Assembly: GCA_963787195.1 (NCBI GenBank)
Contig: CAWBCI010000002.1
Coordinates: forward strand, 1-64,000
Reading direction: 5' to 3'
Source: CAWBCI01 sp963787195
GTDB taxonomy: Bacteria > Bacteroidota > Bacteroidia > Bacteroidales > JAGOPY01
DNA length: 64,000 bases
Positions 55,752 to 64,000 of this stretch are shown here, one piece after another; the stretch's first letter is position 1, and every line of letters starts with the position of its first letter. Position numbers and translations under genes: made by a program. A model generated the notes under the pieces. It was not told the DNA's origin, did no database searches, and worked only from the letters and a program-made list of their open reading frames with translations.

Positions 55752-56381
55752 TTATGAAATGAGTTCGAGCATTTCACTCAGTATCATTGCTGTTGCACCC
55801 CATATGATATTTCCATCTATATAATAACAAGATACATTCCAGGTAGTACCTCCGTGAATACTGATGTCTTTGTTTTGAATTGCTTCTTTATCAAGGAGTT
55901 TTATCAGGGGAATTTCGAGGATATGGTCCACTTCAGCAGGGTCAATCCGAAAAGATGGTCTTGATCTTGTAAATCCTATTATGGGACTTACGAGAAAATT
56001 GCTTGGTGGAATATAGAGATCACTTAGCCTGCCTAAAATAGTAATTCCAGAAGGAATAACTCCGATTTCTTCATAACATTCTCTCAAAGCAGTTTCAATC
56101 AAATTCTGATCGGATTCTTCAGTTTTACCTCCAGGGAAAGAAACCTGTCCGCTGTGTACCCCTTCATATTCAGTCCGACGTATAAACACCAAACTGGGTT
56201 TCCCATCAACAGGATAAAACAAGATCAGAACGGCAGCTTTGAGAGCATCTTCAGGGACAATAAATTTACCTTCCCGTAGGAGCCTTCGAACATTCCCCAT
56301 TTTAAGCTGAGCCTCAATACCCGGAAGGGGACCTTTCAACCTGAGTTCAATAAGTTTTATGAATTCCTGGAAATCAAACAT
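55752..56381 (-). CDS. NUDIX hydrolase, CoA pyrophosphatase-like (NudL type)
   Basis: This 209-residue protein has the Nudix box GKTEESDQNLIETALRECYE-EIGV (residues ~100-123) preceded by SGQVSFPGG, typical of the CoA diphosphatase subgroup. The C-terminal YYIDGNIIWGATAMIL fits the same group. It hydrolyses CoA or related compounds to phosphopantetheine and AMP; the subtype is inferred from the motif pattern. Confidence 0.9.
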   Translation of the reverse strand: MFDFQEFIKLIELRLKGPLPGIEAQLKMGNVRRLLREGKFIVPEDALKAAVLILFYPVDGKPSLVFIRRTEYEGVHSGQVSFPGGKTEESDQNLIETALRECYEEIGVIPSGITILGRLSDLYIPPSNFLVSPIIGFTRSRPSFRIDPAEVDHILEIPLIKLLDKEAIQNKDISIHGGTTWNVSCYYIDGNIIWGATAMILSEMLELIS

Positions 56382-56506
56382 GATGAAAAATTTGTCTGCT
56401 TTTTTTGCAGCCGCAAAGATGCTAATTTTTCACTAAAATAGGCTGGATAATCTTATTTCAGCAAAATATATGTATCTTTATCAAAGTCATAAAAAGATAA
56501 AAATTT

Positions 56507-56779
56507 ATGGTTAAGGAGAAGCTCAATCCGGTAAAACAGAACAAGAAATCCAGGTCGGAGATAAGGGATTTAATCCTTTTTAATGATGAAATAAATACCT
56601 TCGACTTCGTTATTGAGACTTTAATTGAAGTCTGCGGGCATGATGTTGTGCAGGCTGAGCAATGCGCACTGATAGCGCATTTCAAGGGCAAGTGTACCGT
56701 AAAGTCGGGACCTGTAAGTGAACTGAAGCCGATGATGAATGAAATGTCCCAGCGGGAGCTGACTGTATCAATTTCTTAA
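56507..56779 (+). CDS. clpS: ATP-dependent Clp protease adaptor ClpS
   Basis: This 90-residue protein carries the ClpS fold: LILFNDEINTFDFVIETLIEVC, then the helix QAEQCALIAHFKGKC and the end LTVSIS. ClpS delivers N-degron substrates to ClpA/ClpC. The conserved His of the adaptor (in AHFKGKC) is present. It is followed after 10 bp by the NfeD gene. Confidence 0.92.
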   Translation: MVKEKLNPVKQNKKSRSEIRDLILFNDEINTFDFVIETLIEVCGHDVVQAEQCALIAHFKGKCTVKSGPVSELKPMMNEMSQRELTVSIS

Positions 56780-56789
56780 TCTATTCAAT

Positions 56790-57257
56790 ATGTACTGGTT
56801 ACTGGTAAGCGTATTAATCCTGATAGGGCTTATTTTCCTGGTTTTAGAAATCCTGGTAATACCGGGTGCGGGATTTGCCGGAGTTGTGGGATTTATCCTG
56901 ATAGCCGTCGGGGTCTGGCAAACTTACCAACATTATGGAACACCGGCCGGCCACTTTGTTCTGGCAGGTACTTTTTTACTTACCTTGCTCACGTTAATAG
57001 TCACCCTAAGGAGTAGAACGTGGAAACGGATGATGCTTACTTCCCAAATCAAAAGCAAAGTTAATGTCATTGATCCGGAGAAAGTGAAGGCGGGCGATAC
57101 CGGAGTGACCATCTCAAGGCTGGTACCTGGTGGGAAAGCCATTATTAAGGGGGAGTTTTACGAGGTGCGCACACAGGGTGATTTTATCGATCCACAAACT
57201 GATGTCGTGGTTGAATGGGTCGATCACAATAAAATTTACGTTAAACGAAAAGAATAA
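56790..57257 (+). CDS. NfeD-like membrane protein
   Basis: This 155-residue protein has three N-terminal membrane helices (residues ~2-21, ~25-46, ~53-72) and a C-terminal OB-fold domain (GDTGVTISRLVPGGKAIIKGE... to IYVKRKE), the short NfeD type. It is followed after 4 bp by the flotillin-like gene, the usual partner; together they form membrane microdomain scaffolds. Confidence 0.9.
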   Translation: MYWLLVSVLILIGLIFLVLEILVIPGAGFAGVVGFILIAVGVWQTYQHYGTPAGHFVLAGTFLLTLLTLIVTLRSRTWKRMMLTSQIKSKVNVIDPEKVKAGDTGVTISRLVPGGKAIIKGEFYEVRTQGDFIDPQTDVVVEWVDHNKIYVKRKE

Positions 57258-57261
57258 TATT

Positions 57262-58269
57262 ATGGAATCACAGGTTTTTATTGTCATTGCGATTGGTTTA
57301 GGTGCCTTGTTTGCCATGTGGCTTATTTTCTATTTTATTCCGGTAGGGATATGGTTCAAGGCACTGGTCTCAGGTGTCAGGATTTCACTTTTGCAACTTG
57401 TAATCATGCGCTGGCGGAAAGTTCCTCTGGCTATCATTGTAAATAGTATGATCGCGGCCACAAAGGCCGGTTTGAATCTGAGCCGGAATGCTTTGGAAGC
57501 TCATTACCTTGCAGGTGGGAATGTGGGAAAAGTTGTGAATGCATTAATTTCCGCGGACAAAGCAAATATTAAACTGGATTTCCAGACTGCCACTGCCATT
57601 GACCTGGCTGGCCGGGATGTGTTTGAAGCTGTCCAGATGTCGGTTAATCCTAAAGTGATCGATACACCGCCTGTAACTGCTGTTGCCAAGGATGGTATTC
57701 AGCTAATATGCAAAGCCAGGGTTACTGTAAGGGCTAATATTAAGCAATTGGTCGGTGGAGCAGGGGAGGAAACCGTACTGGCAAGGATAGGGGAAGGTGT
57801 TGTATCCTCTATCGGATCTGCTCAATCTCATAAATCGGTGCTTGAAAACCCTGATACGATCTCTAAGCTCGTTCTTGGTAAAGGACTTGATTCGGGCACC
57901 GCATTTGAGATCCTTTCCATTGATATTGCTGATATCGATGTGGGTAAAAATATTGGGGCGGTATTACAAATGGACCAGGCCAATGCCGATAAGAATATTG
58001 CGCAGGCGAAAGCTGAGGAACGCAGGGCTATGGCAATAGCCAGGGAACAGGAGATGAAGGCAAAAGCTGAAGAATCCCGGGCTAATCTCATCCAGGCTGA
58101 GGCTGAAATCCCAAAAGCAATCGCTGAGGCCTTTCATAACGGGAATATTGGCATAATGGATTATTTGAGGTATCAGAATGTAAAAGCTGATACAAAAATG
58201 CGGGATTCCATTTCACAACCTCCTTCTAAACCAAGGAGGAACCCCAAAAGTGATTCAAAGGACCACTGA
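57262..58269 (+). CDS. floA: Flotillin-like protein FloA (YqfA)
   Basis: This 335-residue protein (ATG 57262) has an N-terminal membrane helix (VFIVIAIGLGALFAMWLIFYF), an SPFH-like core (TPPVTAVAKDGIQLICKARV) and a C-terminal Ala/Glu-rich helical part (QAKAEERRAMAIAREQEM). This matches the FloA/YqfA group. A longer frame to 57130 overlaps nfeD and lacks family similarity. Confidence 0.95.
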   Translation: MESQVFIVIAIGLGALFAMWLIFYFIPVGIWFKALVSGVRISLLQLVIMRWRKVPLAIIVNSMIAATKAGLNLSRNALEAHYLAGGNVGKVVNALISADKANIKLDFQTATAIDLAGRDVFEAVQMSVNPKVIDTPPVTAVAKDGIQLICKARVTVRANIKQLVGGAGEETVLARIGEGVVSSIGSAQSHKSVLENPDTISKLVLGKGLDSGTAFEILSIDIADIDVGKNIGAVLQMDQANADKNIAQAKAEERRAMAIAREQEMKAKAEESRANLIQAEAEIPKAIAEAFHNGNIGIMDYLRYQNVKADTKMRDSISQPPSKPRRNPKSDSKDH

Positions 58270-58295
58270 TCTAACCAAACCATCAGATGAACTTT

Positions 58296-58327
58296 GATAA
58301 GCCGGGGCCTTTAGTAACCGGCTTATC
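58296..58327 (+). terminator. Hairpin after floA
   Basis: GATAAGCCGG pairs with CCGGCTTATC around a 12-base loop, 27 bp after the floA stop. A T6 run follows only about 20 bp further, so termination is plausible but not classical. Confidence 0.5.
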
Positions 58328-58379
58328 TCATAATTAGCAGACTGTTTTTTACTATGGTTTTACTAAACAGCCAGGTTAG

Positions 58380-60576
58380 ATGATTACTGAAAATGAACAG
58401 ATTAAGATCGAAAGGAAGTATGACCTTATTCTAAACGCTTCCCAGGCAAATTTGAAAGCGGATGAGAAGCTGCTGCTGGAAAAGGCATTCGAATTTGCAA
58501 GCCAGGATTTATGGTGAAAAGCGGAACGAAGACGGGCAATTGGTACTTTGCCATGCCCTTGATATAGCCCGGATTGCCGCGGAGGAAATGGGCCTGGGTC
58601 ATACCTCACTGCAAGCAGCCTTCCTGCATGATTCACTGATAGATAATTATACAACTCCTGCCGAGATCGAAAATCAGCTCGGTAGCCAGGTGAAACTCAT
58701 AGTAGATGGCTTTACCCGGATTTCAGGACTTCCAACTGATAAAGTTTCATTGCAATCGGAGAATTTCCGGAAGCTATTTTTAGCTGTTATTGATGATGTC
58801 CGGGTTATACTCATCAAGCTCGCCCACCGGCTTTTCGATATGAGGAATATCGATAAAATTTCAAAGGAAAAGCAAAAAAAGTTCAATAATGAGGTGACCT
58901 ATATTTATATTCCCATAGCTCACCGGCTTGGATTGTACCGCATTAAAAAAGAGCTGGAAGACCTTTCCATGAAATTTTCCATGCCAGATGTATATACTCA
59001 GATCACACAAAAAATAAGGGATACGGAATCAAAACGTAATGTGTTTATCAAAGAGTTTAGCGCACCTATTCAAAGAGAACTTTATGCCAACGGTTTTCGA
59101 TTTGATGTGAAAGGCAGGCCCAAATCCATTCCTTCAATCTGGAGTAAAATGCAAAACCAGGGTGTGGAATTTGAACAGGTATTTGATCTTTTCGCTATCC
59201 GTATCATCCTTGAATCGGATCCTGATAATGAAAAGTCTGATTGCTGGAAGGCTTATTCCATAGTCACTAATATTTATTCTCCGAATCCTAAAAGGTTGAG
59301 GGACTGGATATCCTCTCCCAAGGCCAGTGGGTATGAATCATTGCATACTACTGTGAAAGGCCCGGGTGATCGATGGGTGGAAGTACAGATCAGGTCGGCC
59401 AGGATGGATGAAATTGCAGAAAAAGGACAGGCAGCTCATTGGAAATATAAAGGATTCGGTTCGAAAAAAGATTCAGAGGAATGGCTCAATCAGGTCAGGG
59501 ATATTATCGAACATCCTGAACAAATTAATTTCGATGATATCGACCATTCAACTTTGCGCAATAAACCCGATAATGTGTTTGTCTTTACCCCGAACGGTGA
59601 CCTGAAAGAGCTTTCAGCCGGAGCAACTGTGCTGGATTTTGCCTTTGAGGTACATACTAATGTTGGTCTGGCATGCACTGGCGCCCGGGTGAATAATAAA
59701 CTCGTTCCTTTAAAACAAAAATTAAATAATGGGGACAAGGTCGAAATACTTACTTCCAAAATACAAAAACCAAAAATTGACTGGCTAAATTTCGTATCGA
59801 CTACCAAAGCGAAAAATAAGATAAAAAGAGCTCTCAAGGAAGATCAATACAAGGAAGCTGAAAAGGGTAATGAAATTCTTCGCAGAAAATTCAGGACCTG
59901 GAAAATCATTTTCAATGATGAAAACATTGATAAACTGATTAAAAAGTACAAGCTGAGTTCTTCACTGGATCTTTATAGCATGATATCGGAGCAGAAACTC
60001 GATCTATTGGAAATTAAGAAGTTTCTCACCGGGGATGTTGACAAGGCTGAAGATCTGAAAACCACAGCCTCTCTTGCTGCTTTAAAATCCCTGGAGGAAA
60101 CATCCAAAACAGAACGGGCGCCGGGTGATGTACTGATGATAGACCGGAATCTTGACAGGGTTGTGTATAAACTTGCCAAATGCTGCAACCCGATTCCGGG
60201 AGACCCTGTTTTTGGATTTGTGACTATCAGCAGGGGAATCACCATTCACCGTAAGAACTGTCCGAATGCAAAACTGTTGCTTTCCCGTTACGGTTACAGA
60301 CAGATAGAAGTGAAATGGAAAGACAGCAGCGATGCGGTTTCTTTCCAGACTATCATTCGTGTAATTGGAATCGATAAATTGGGCATGATGAACAATATTT
60401 CCCAGATAATTTCCACTGATTTGAAAGTAAACATGGTATCTGTCAAAATAGATGCAAAGGGCGGGCTTTTTAATGGCACGATCCGTCTGATAGTCCAAAA
60501 CACAAAGATCCTGGACGGGCTTTTGCATAAACTATCCAAAGTACCTGGAGTGATTAAGGCTGTGAGATTGGAATAG
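58380..60576 (+). CDS. relA: RelA/SpoT-family (p)ppGpp synthetase with altered hydrolase site, one frameshift
   Basis: From ATG 58380 the first 41 codons read MITENEQIKIERKY... and then shift; removing one C near 58503 joins FAS to RIYGEKRNEDG, giving ~731 residues. Domains: degenerate HD hydrolase (~45-190), synthetase (~230-340: RPKSIPSIWSK, GYESLHTTV), TGS (~400-460), ZFD/CC (CCNPIPGDPV; HRKNCPN) and C-terminal ACT. The hydrolase motif HDxxED reads HDSLID, and the usual DRLHNMRT reads HRLFDMRN, so two sets of catalytic residues are changed. The protein probably only makes (p)ppGpp. Confidence 0.9.
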
Positions 60577-60813
60577 TATAGAAATATCCTCATATCCCGG
60601 GCCATGGATTTTAAACTGATTTTTCTTCAACTATCAACTTGCCGGCAAAATTGTCTTCTTCCAAATTTCTTCTTACCATTATCTAAGTATTTATAAGTCT
60701 GCGAGATAGAATTTGGTAATATTTTTTTTGACTTTTTTTAAATGCTGCAGTAAAATGCGCTTTAACAATTTTTAACAGTATTTTCCACTTTTTTTACTCC
60801 CTGATATTGACTT

Positions 60814-60829
60814 TACGAAACTCTTCGTA
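60814..60829. promoter_or_regulatory. BlaI-type operator 1
   Basis: TACGAAACTCTTCGTA is a palindrome with half-sites TACGAA/TTCGTA and a 4-bp spacer. It lies immediately upstream of the -7 box of the blaI-like gene. Confidence 0.7.
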
Positions 60830-60837
60830 TATCTTTG
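60830..60837 (+). promoter_or_regulatory. -7 box of the blaI-M56 operon
   Basis: TATCTTTG fits TAnnTTTG and is squeezed between the two operator palindromes; TTGAC near 60807 may serve as the upstream element. Repressor binding at either site would block polymerase. Confidence 0.65.
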
Positions 60838-60838
60838 T

Positions 60839-60854
60839 TACGAAATTATTCGTA
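60839..60854. promoter_or_regulatory. BlaI-type operator 2
   Basis: TACGAAATTATTCGTA is a second palindrome with the same half-sites and spacing, 25 bp from operator 1, just downstream of the -7 box. Confidence 0.7.
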
Positions 60855-60874
60855 ATTAAAAAAATATCTCTAAA

Positions 60875-61270
60875 ATGGAACATCCATTGATAAGACCCAC
60901 GGAATCTGAACTGGAAATTCTAAATATAATTTGGAAATCAGGCCCTTCTTCAGTCAGGGATGTAAATGATTTTCTGAATAAGAAAAAGAGGGTAGGCTAT
61001 ACCACTACTCTTAAACTCATGCAAATAATGACTGAAAAGGGCATATTGAGCCGTATCATGGATGGCAGGATACATATTTATGAAGCACGATTAAAGGAAG
61101 AAGAAGTTCAAAGCAACCTCGTCGATCGCTTGCTGGATACTGCATTTGGAGGCTCGGCTAAAAAACTGGTGATGCAGGCACTTGGAAATCACAGAGCTTC
61201 AGAAAATGAATTGGAAGAGATCAAACAACTAATCAAAAAACTGGAGGAGGAGAATGATGGCAACGCTTAA
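60875..61270 (+). CDS. BlaI/MecI/CopY-family transcriptional repressor
   Basis: This 131-residue protein has the BlaI winged helix (LEILNIIWKSGPSSVRDVND; GYTTTLKLMQIMTEKGIL) and a C-terminal helical dimerisation part (VDRLLDTAFGG...). BlaI repressors are cleaved after the partner membrane peptidase senses a signal. It overlaps the downstream M56 gene by 17 bp, and two palindromes flank its promoter. Confidence 0.93.
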   Translation: MEHPLIRPTESELEILNIIWKSGPSSVRDVNDFLNKKKRVGYTTTLKLMQIMTEKGILSRIMDGRIHIYEARLKEEEVQSNLVDRLLDTAFGGSAKKLVMQALGNHRASENELEEIKQLIKKLEEENDGNA

Positions 61271-63359
61271 TAGTATCCTATCCCCTGAATTGATCAGGGC
61301 ATTTGGCTGGACCTTGATACATTCATTATGGCAGGGAACCCTGATCGCCTTAATCGCCGGTCTTGCCCTGCTGATCCTGAAAAAAAATTCAGCCTGGATC
61401 CGTTATCTTGTCCTCTTTGTTTCTCTGCTTCTCATACTTGGAGTTTCGGGACTTACATTTTTCAGGATTTATTCCGATTCTGATCTGAGCGTTAAAAGAT
61501 CAGTTAATATTGAGAACTTACTTCCAGTCGCGGGAGAAACAGCAACTGCGTATAAGAACCTGGCTGAAAATTCAGGCATCATTCCTTCATCCTGGCTTAA
61601 AAAAACATATCAAATGTTTGAGTATCAAGCACCATTATTAGTATTACTCTGGTTCATCGGATTTGTGATTTTTTTTCTAAAATACCTGGGTGGGATAATA
61701 TATGCACAAAGGATTAAAAACTACCGGAATTTTCCTGTGAGTGAGGAATGGACGCAGAAATTGAGAATACTTTGCGACAAAATAGGTTTCCGGAAGAATG
61801 TTAAATTGGCTGAATCAGCCCTTGTTAATATTCCCATTGTGATAGGTACACTCAGTCCGGTGATCCTCCTTCCGATCGGGACAATTAGCGGTGTTCCTGC
61901 AGCCCAGCTGGAAGCTATACTCCTTCATGAACTTGCCCATATTTATCGAAAAGATTATTTTTTAAATTTAATACAATCATTTATCGAGGCACTTTTCTTT
62001 TTCCATCCGGCAGTTTGGTGGCTTTCTCAGGGAATCCGGCAGGAAAGAGAACATATATGTGATGATATTGCTCTTAAGCACAGTAAAGATCCACTTAATT
62101 ATATTAAAGCACTTACTCAGATGGAAAACAAAGCAGAAAACAAACCGGTATTAGCTACAGCTTTTAGCGGTAAGAAGCAACATCTCCTGAACCGTGTCAG
62201 ACGTTTGATAGAAGCCAGAGCTTTCGGTCCAGGTATGGCCGATAACTTTATTGCACCTCTTATTTTATTATTTGCAATTATCACACTTACTGCAACAGCG
62301 GCCATTTCCTTTGAAAAAAGGGATGGGAAATTATTGATCCCCGAATTCAATAAAGTTTCGGAACCCATGTCAGTTGCTATATCTGATAATGTGAGTCGGG
62401 AAGGCACGGTAGAGAAGGTTACAGAGATTAGATTATCGACAGGCGTTTCAACTGTGCAGAAAACCAATAAGGTTTCAGCCGCGACTTCGGTGATCAAATC
62501 GAATCAAAACGGCCAAATTTACTTTTTACCCACCGGCTTTACTTTGCCCGATACCCTTGATGCAGCCACTAGAAAGCAGATAGAACAACAAATTGAAAAA
62601 GCCAGGCAAGCTAATGAGCAAGCCATGCAGCAAATGAAAGAAGCTAGGGAACAAACAAAACAGGCCCGGGAACAGATGAAGGAAGCATTGAAGCAGGAAA
62701 ACATGGGGATGAACCAGGAATTTCGGGAAAAGCTAAGAGAACAGTTGGAAAACCTGAGGGAACAGACTGATAGCCTGAATGTATATAATTTTTCCTTTAA
62801 GGGTCCGGAGGATTTTAATTTTGATTTTGACTGGAATGGCAATGAATTTCTACCATGTCCGGGTGATACAAATGGAAATATATTTTATTTTGACTCACAT
62901 GATTTCGATACCCTAATCCGCAATCCGGGTTCCAGGGAGATTATTATTGATCGGGATCGCCTAAAACGTGATATTGACAGGAGTCGGAAAGAAATAAGGG
63001 AATACAGCAAAGGTGCACCGCAATGGAAACAGGAAAGGAAATACATGTATTTTGATCAAAATGAGAATGCTCCTTATGTTTTAGTCCCACCTGTTCAACC
63101 TTTACCACGTGTAGCACCTGTTCCGGATTTGATGGAGTTCTATCATAGAAACCCAACGGAAAAAATTATCCGCCAGGAGTTAAGGAATGATGGTCTGATT
63201 AAAGGAGGGGAGAGTTATGTGATTGAGCTGAACTCCGGGAATATGTATATCAATGGGGAAAAACAAGCCAGGGATGTCTTTAAAAAATATAAAAGACTTT
63301 ACGAATCTCTTGAAGATCAGGAATTAAATGCAAATAATGCTTATAAACTGGTTTTTTAA
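61254..63359 (+). CDS. M56-family (BlaR1-like) membrane metallopeptidase with long C-terminal extension
   Basis: This 701-residue protein has four N-terminal membrane helices and a cytoplasmic zinc-peptidase segment with HELAHIYRKDYFLN (HExxH) and REHICDDIALK, as in BlaR1. A further helix follows near residue 335 (IAPLILLFAIITLT). In place of a penicillin-binding sensor, the extracytoplasmic part is an unusual coiled-coil (residues ~440-510, rich in Gln, Lys, Glu, Met) followed by acidic and Pro-rich segments. The signal is therefore unlikely to be a beta-lactam. It should cleave the BlaI-like repressor encoded upstream. Confidence 0.88.
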   Translation: MMATLNSILSPELIRAFGWTLIHSLWQGTLIALIAGLALLILKKNSAWIRYLVLFVSLLLILGVSGLTFFRIYSDSDLSVKRSVNIENLLPVAGETATAYKNLAENSGIIPSSWLKKTYQMFEYQAPLLVLLWFIGFVIFFLKYLGGIIYAQRIKNYRNFPVSEEWTQKLRILCDKIGFRKNVKLAESALVNIPIVIGTLSPVILLPIGTISGVPAAQLEAILLHELAHIYRKDYFLNLIQSFIEALFFFHPAVWWLSQGIRQEREHICDDIALKHSKDPLNYIKALTQMENKAENKPVLATAFSGKKQHLLNRVRRLIEARAFGPGMADNFIAPLILLFAIITLTATAAISFEKRDGKLLIPEFNKVSEPMSVAISDNVSREGTVEKVTEIRLSTGVSTVQKTNKVSAATSVIKSNQNGQIYFLPTGFTLPDTLDAATRKQIEQQIEKARQANEQAMQQMKEAREQTKQAREQMKEALKQENMGMNQEFREKLREQLENLREQTDSLNVYNFSFKGPEDFNFDFDWNGNEFLPCPGDTNGNIFYFDSHDFDTLIRNPGSREIIIDRDRLKRDIDRSRKEIREYSKGAPQWKQERKYMYFDQNENAPYVLVPPVQPLPRVAPVPDLMEFYHRNPTEKIIRQELRNDGLIKGGESYVIELNSGNMYINGEKQARDVFKKYKRLYESLEDQELNANNAYKLVF

Positions 63360-63376
63360 GAAAAAACAGGAATTAA

Positions 63377-63410
63377 AAAAAAGCTGCCGGAATTTTCCGG
63401 CAGCTTTTTT
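63377..63410. terminator. Bidirectional rho-independent terminator
   Basis: The perfect stem AAAAAAGCTGCCGG/CCGGCAGCTTTTTT with a 6-base loop and T/A runs on both sides lies between the convergent M56 and DUF3467 genes. Confidence 0.92.
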
Positions 63411-63413
63411 TTA

Positions 63414-63731
63414 TCAGGCCTGTGCAGTTGGTCCGCCTAAAGTAAAAGGCGGGATACCGTCAGGACTATCCGGAACATTAATTGTTCCATACATGGATTC
63501 ATATTTTGAAATATTGTCCTTCAATGCCCTGAGTAATCGCTTTGCATGATGAGGTGTGAGTATGACACGTGATTTCACCTTAGCTTTTGGCATACCCGGC
63601 ATCATCTTGATAAAATCAAGGATGAATTCGGAAGGTGAATGAGTTATCATGGCCAGGTTGGCATAAGTGCCTTCAGCCTGTTCTTCTCCCAGTTCAATAT
63701 TGATCTGGTTCTTAGGTTTCTGTTCGGGCAT
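63414..63731 (-). CDS. DUF3467 family protein
   Basis: This 105-residue protein (INIELGEEQAEGTYANLAMI, SPSEFILDFIKMMPGMPKAK, SRVILTPHHAKRLLRALKDN) matches DUF3467, a small conserved family that follows rpoC in Bacteroidota. Its function is not established. It lies 27 bp after the rpoC stop and is probably cotranscribed. Confidence 0.9.
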   Translation of the reverse strand: MPEQKPKNQINIELGEEQAEGTYANLAMITHSPSEFILDFIKMMPGMPKAKVKSRVILTPHHAKRLLRALKDNISKYESMYGTINVPDSPDGIPPFTLGGPTAQA

Positions 63732-63758
63732 TTTTTTAGAATTTATGAATGGTTTTTA

Positions 63759-64000
63759 CTAATCTTCCTGAGGATAAACATCACTACGTCCTTCCTTACT
63801 TGCCATCACTTCTTCGTAGTCTTCCCTGGATCCGACTATAATGTCATCATATTTTCTCAGACCGGTTCCGGCAGGGATTTTATGACCTACAATTACATTT
63901 TCTTTCAAACCACGTAGATCATCACTTTTAGCTTGTATAGCTGCCTGGGTGAGAACCTTGGTAGTTTCCTGGAAAGAAGCCGCAGAGATCCAGCTGTTGG
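63759..64000 (-). CDS. rpoC: RNA polymerase beta' subunit, C-terminal end (window-truncated)
   Basis: The frame open at the right edge encodes the conserved beta' C-terminus: SWISAASFQETTKVLTQAA, then LRGLKENVIVGHKIPAGTG and a short acidic tail ending QED before the stop at 63759. Only about 80 residues are in the window. Confidence 0.95.
   Translation of the reverse strand, partial: NSWISAASFQETTKVLTQAAIQAKSDDLRGLKENVIVGHKIPAGTGLRKYDDIIVGSREDYEEVMASKEGRSDVYPQED

Noticed and set aside
1..64000. CRISPR array
   Set aside because: No set of short regularly spaced direct repeats was seen; the repeats present are protein-coding propeller and MORN units or single large duplications.

Overview
The window comes from a Bacteroidota (Bacteroidetes) chromosome, most likely an environmental, gliding-type or Bacteroidales-like lineage. 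Evidence: several secreted proteins end in type IX secretion (T9SS) sorting domains; a LytTR regulator and a LytS-type kinase are present; promoters match the Bacteroidetes -7 box TAnnTTTG; initiation regions are A/T-rich without Shine-Dalgarno sequences; and the gene neighbourhoods rpmG-DUF4295-ftsY-rimO and rpoC-DUF3467 are typical of the phylum.

Layout. (a) 1-14.0 kb is an accessory region. It holds the start of a TetR gene, VCBS-, FISUMP- and propeller-type surface proteins, a LytTR response regulator (3223-3963), small secreted proteins, and a sensor kinase with an extracytoplasmic VCBS-like domain (11880-14019). Many reading frames here are broken by one-base length changes in homopolymers, so either the region is decaying or the assembly has indel errors. 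(b) 14.3-21.4 kb is a TetR-controlled efflux operon: TetR, outer-membrane protein, HlyD adaptor, ABC-2 permease (rearranged by a 600-bp tandem duplication), TolC and a flavin disulfide reductase. (c) 21.5-25.7 kb holds a membrane patatin, a truncated duplicate of the sensor-kinase gene, an endonuclease/phosphatase-family protein and a diverged 3' remnant of a second mnmE.

(d) 25.7-32.9 kb is the most interesting part. A divergent Crp/Fnr regulator faces an eight-gene operon: two DsrE-family proteins, TusA, a free-standing MvhD-like protein, a QmoA/HdrA-like flavoprotein, a QmoB/HdrA-like flavoprotein, a small winged-helix protein and a QmoC-like membrane subunit. Together they look like a membrane-bound heterodisulfide-reductase-like electron-transfer complex coupled to sulfur-carrier proteins. 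No HdrB, AprAB, Sat or DsrAB is present in the window. The block is flanked on both sides by mnmE 3' sequences in the same orientation.

(e) 32.9-64 kb is mostly core genome: mnmE, sucD, a CAP-SPOR protein, a Reg_prop T9SS protein, tRNA-Met and a tRNA relic, SDR, xerD, rpmG, DUF4295, ftsY, rimO, a MORN protein, a thioesterase, a serine hydrolase, a KamA-family radical SAM protein and pruA. These are followed by a cobalamin riboswitch with btuB and a surface propeller lipoprotein, OsmC, a NUDIX CoA pyrophosphatase, ClpS, NfeD and FloA. The window closes with a RelA/SpoT homologue whose hydrolase residues are altered, a BlaI-BlaR1-like pair with two operators, DUF3467 and the 3' end of rpoC.

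No CRISPR array, prophage or recognisable insertion sequence was seen.
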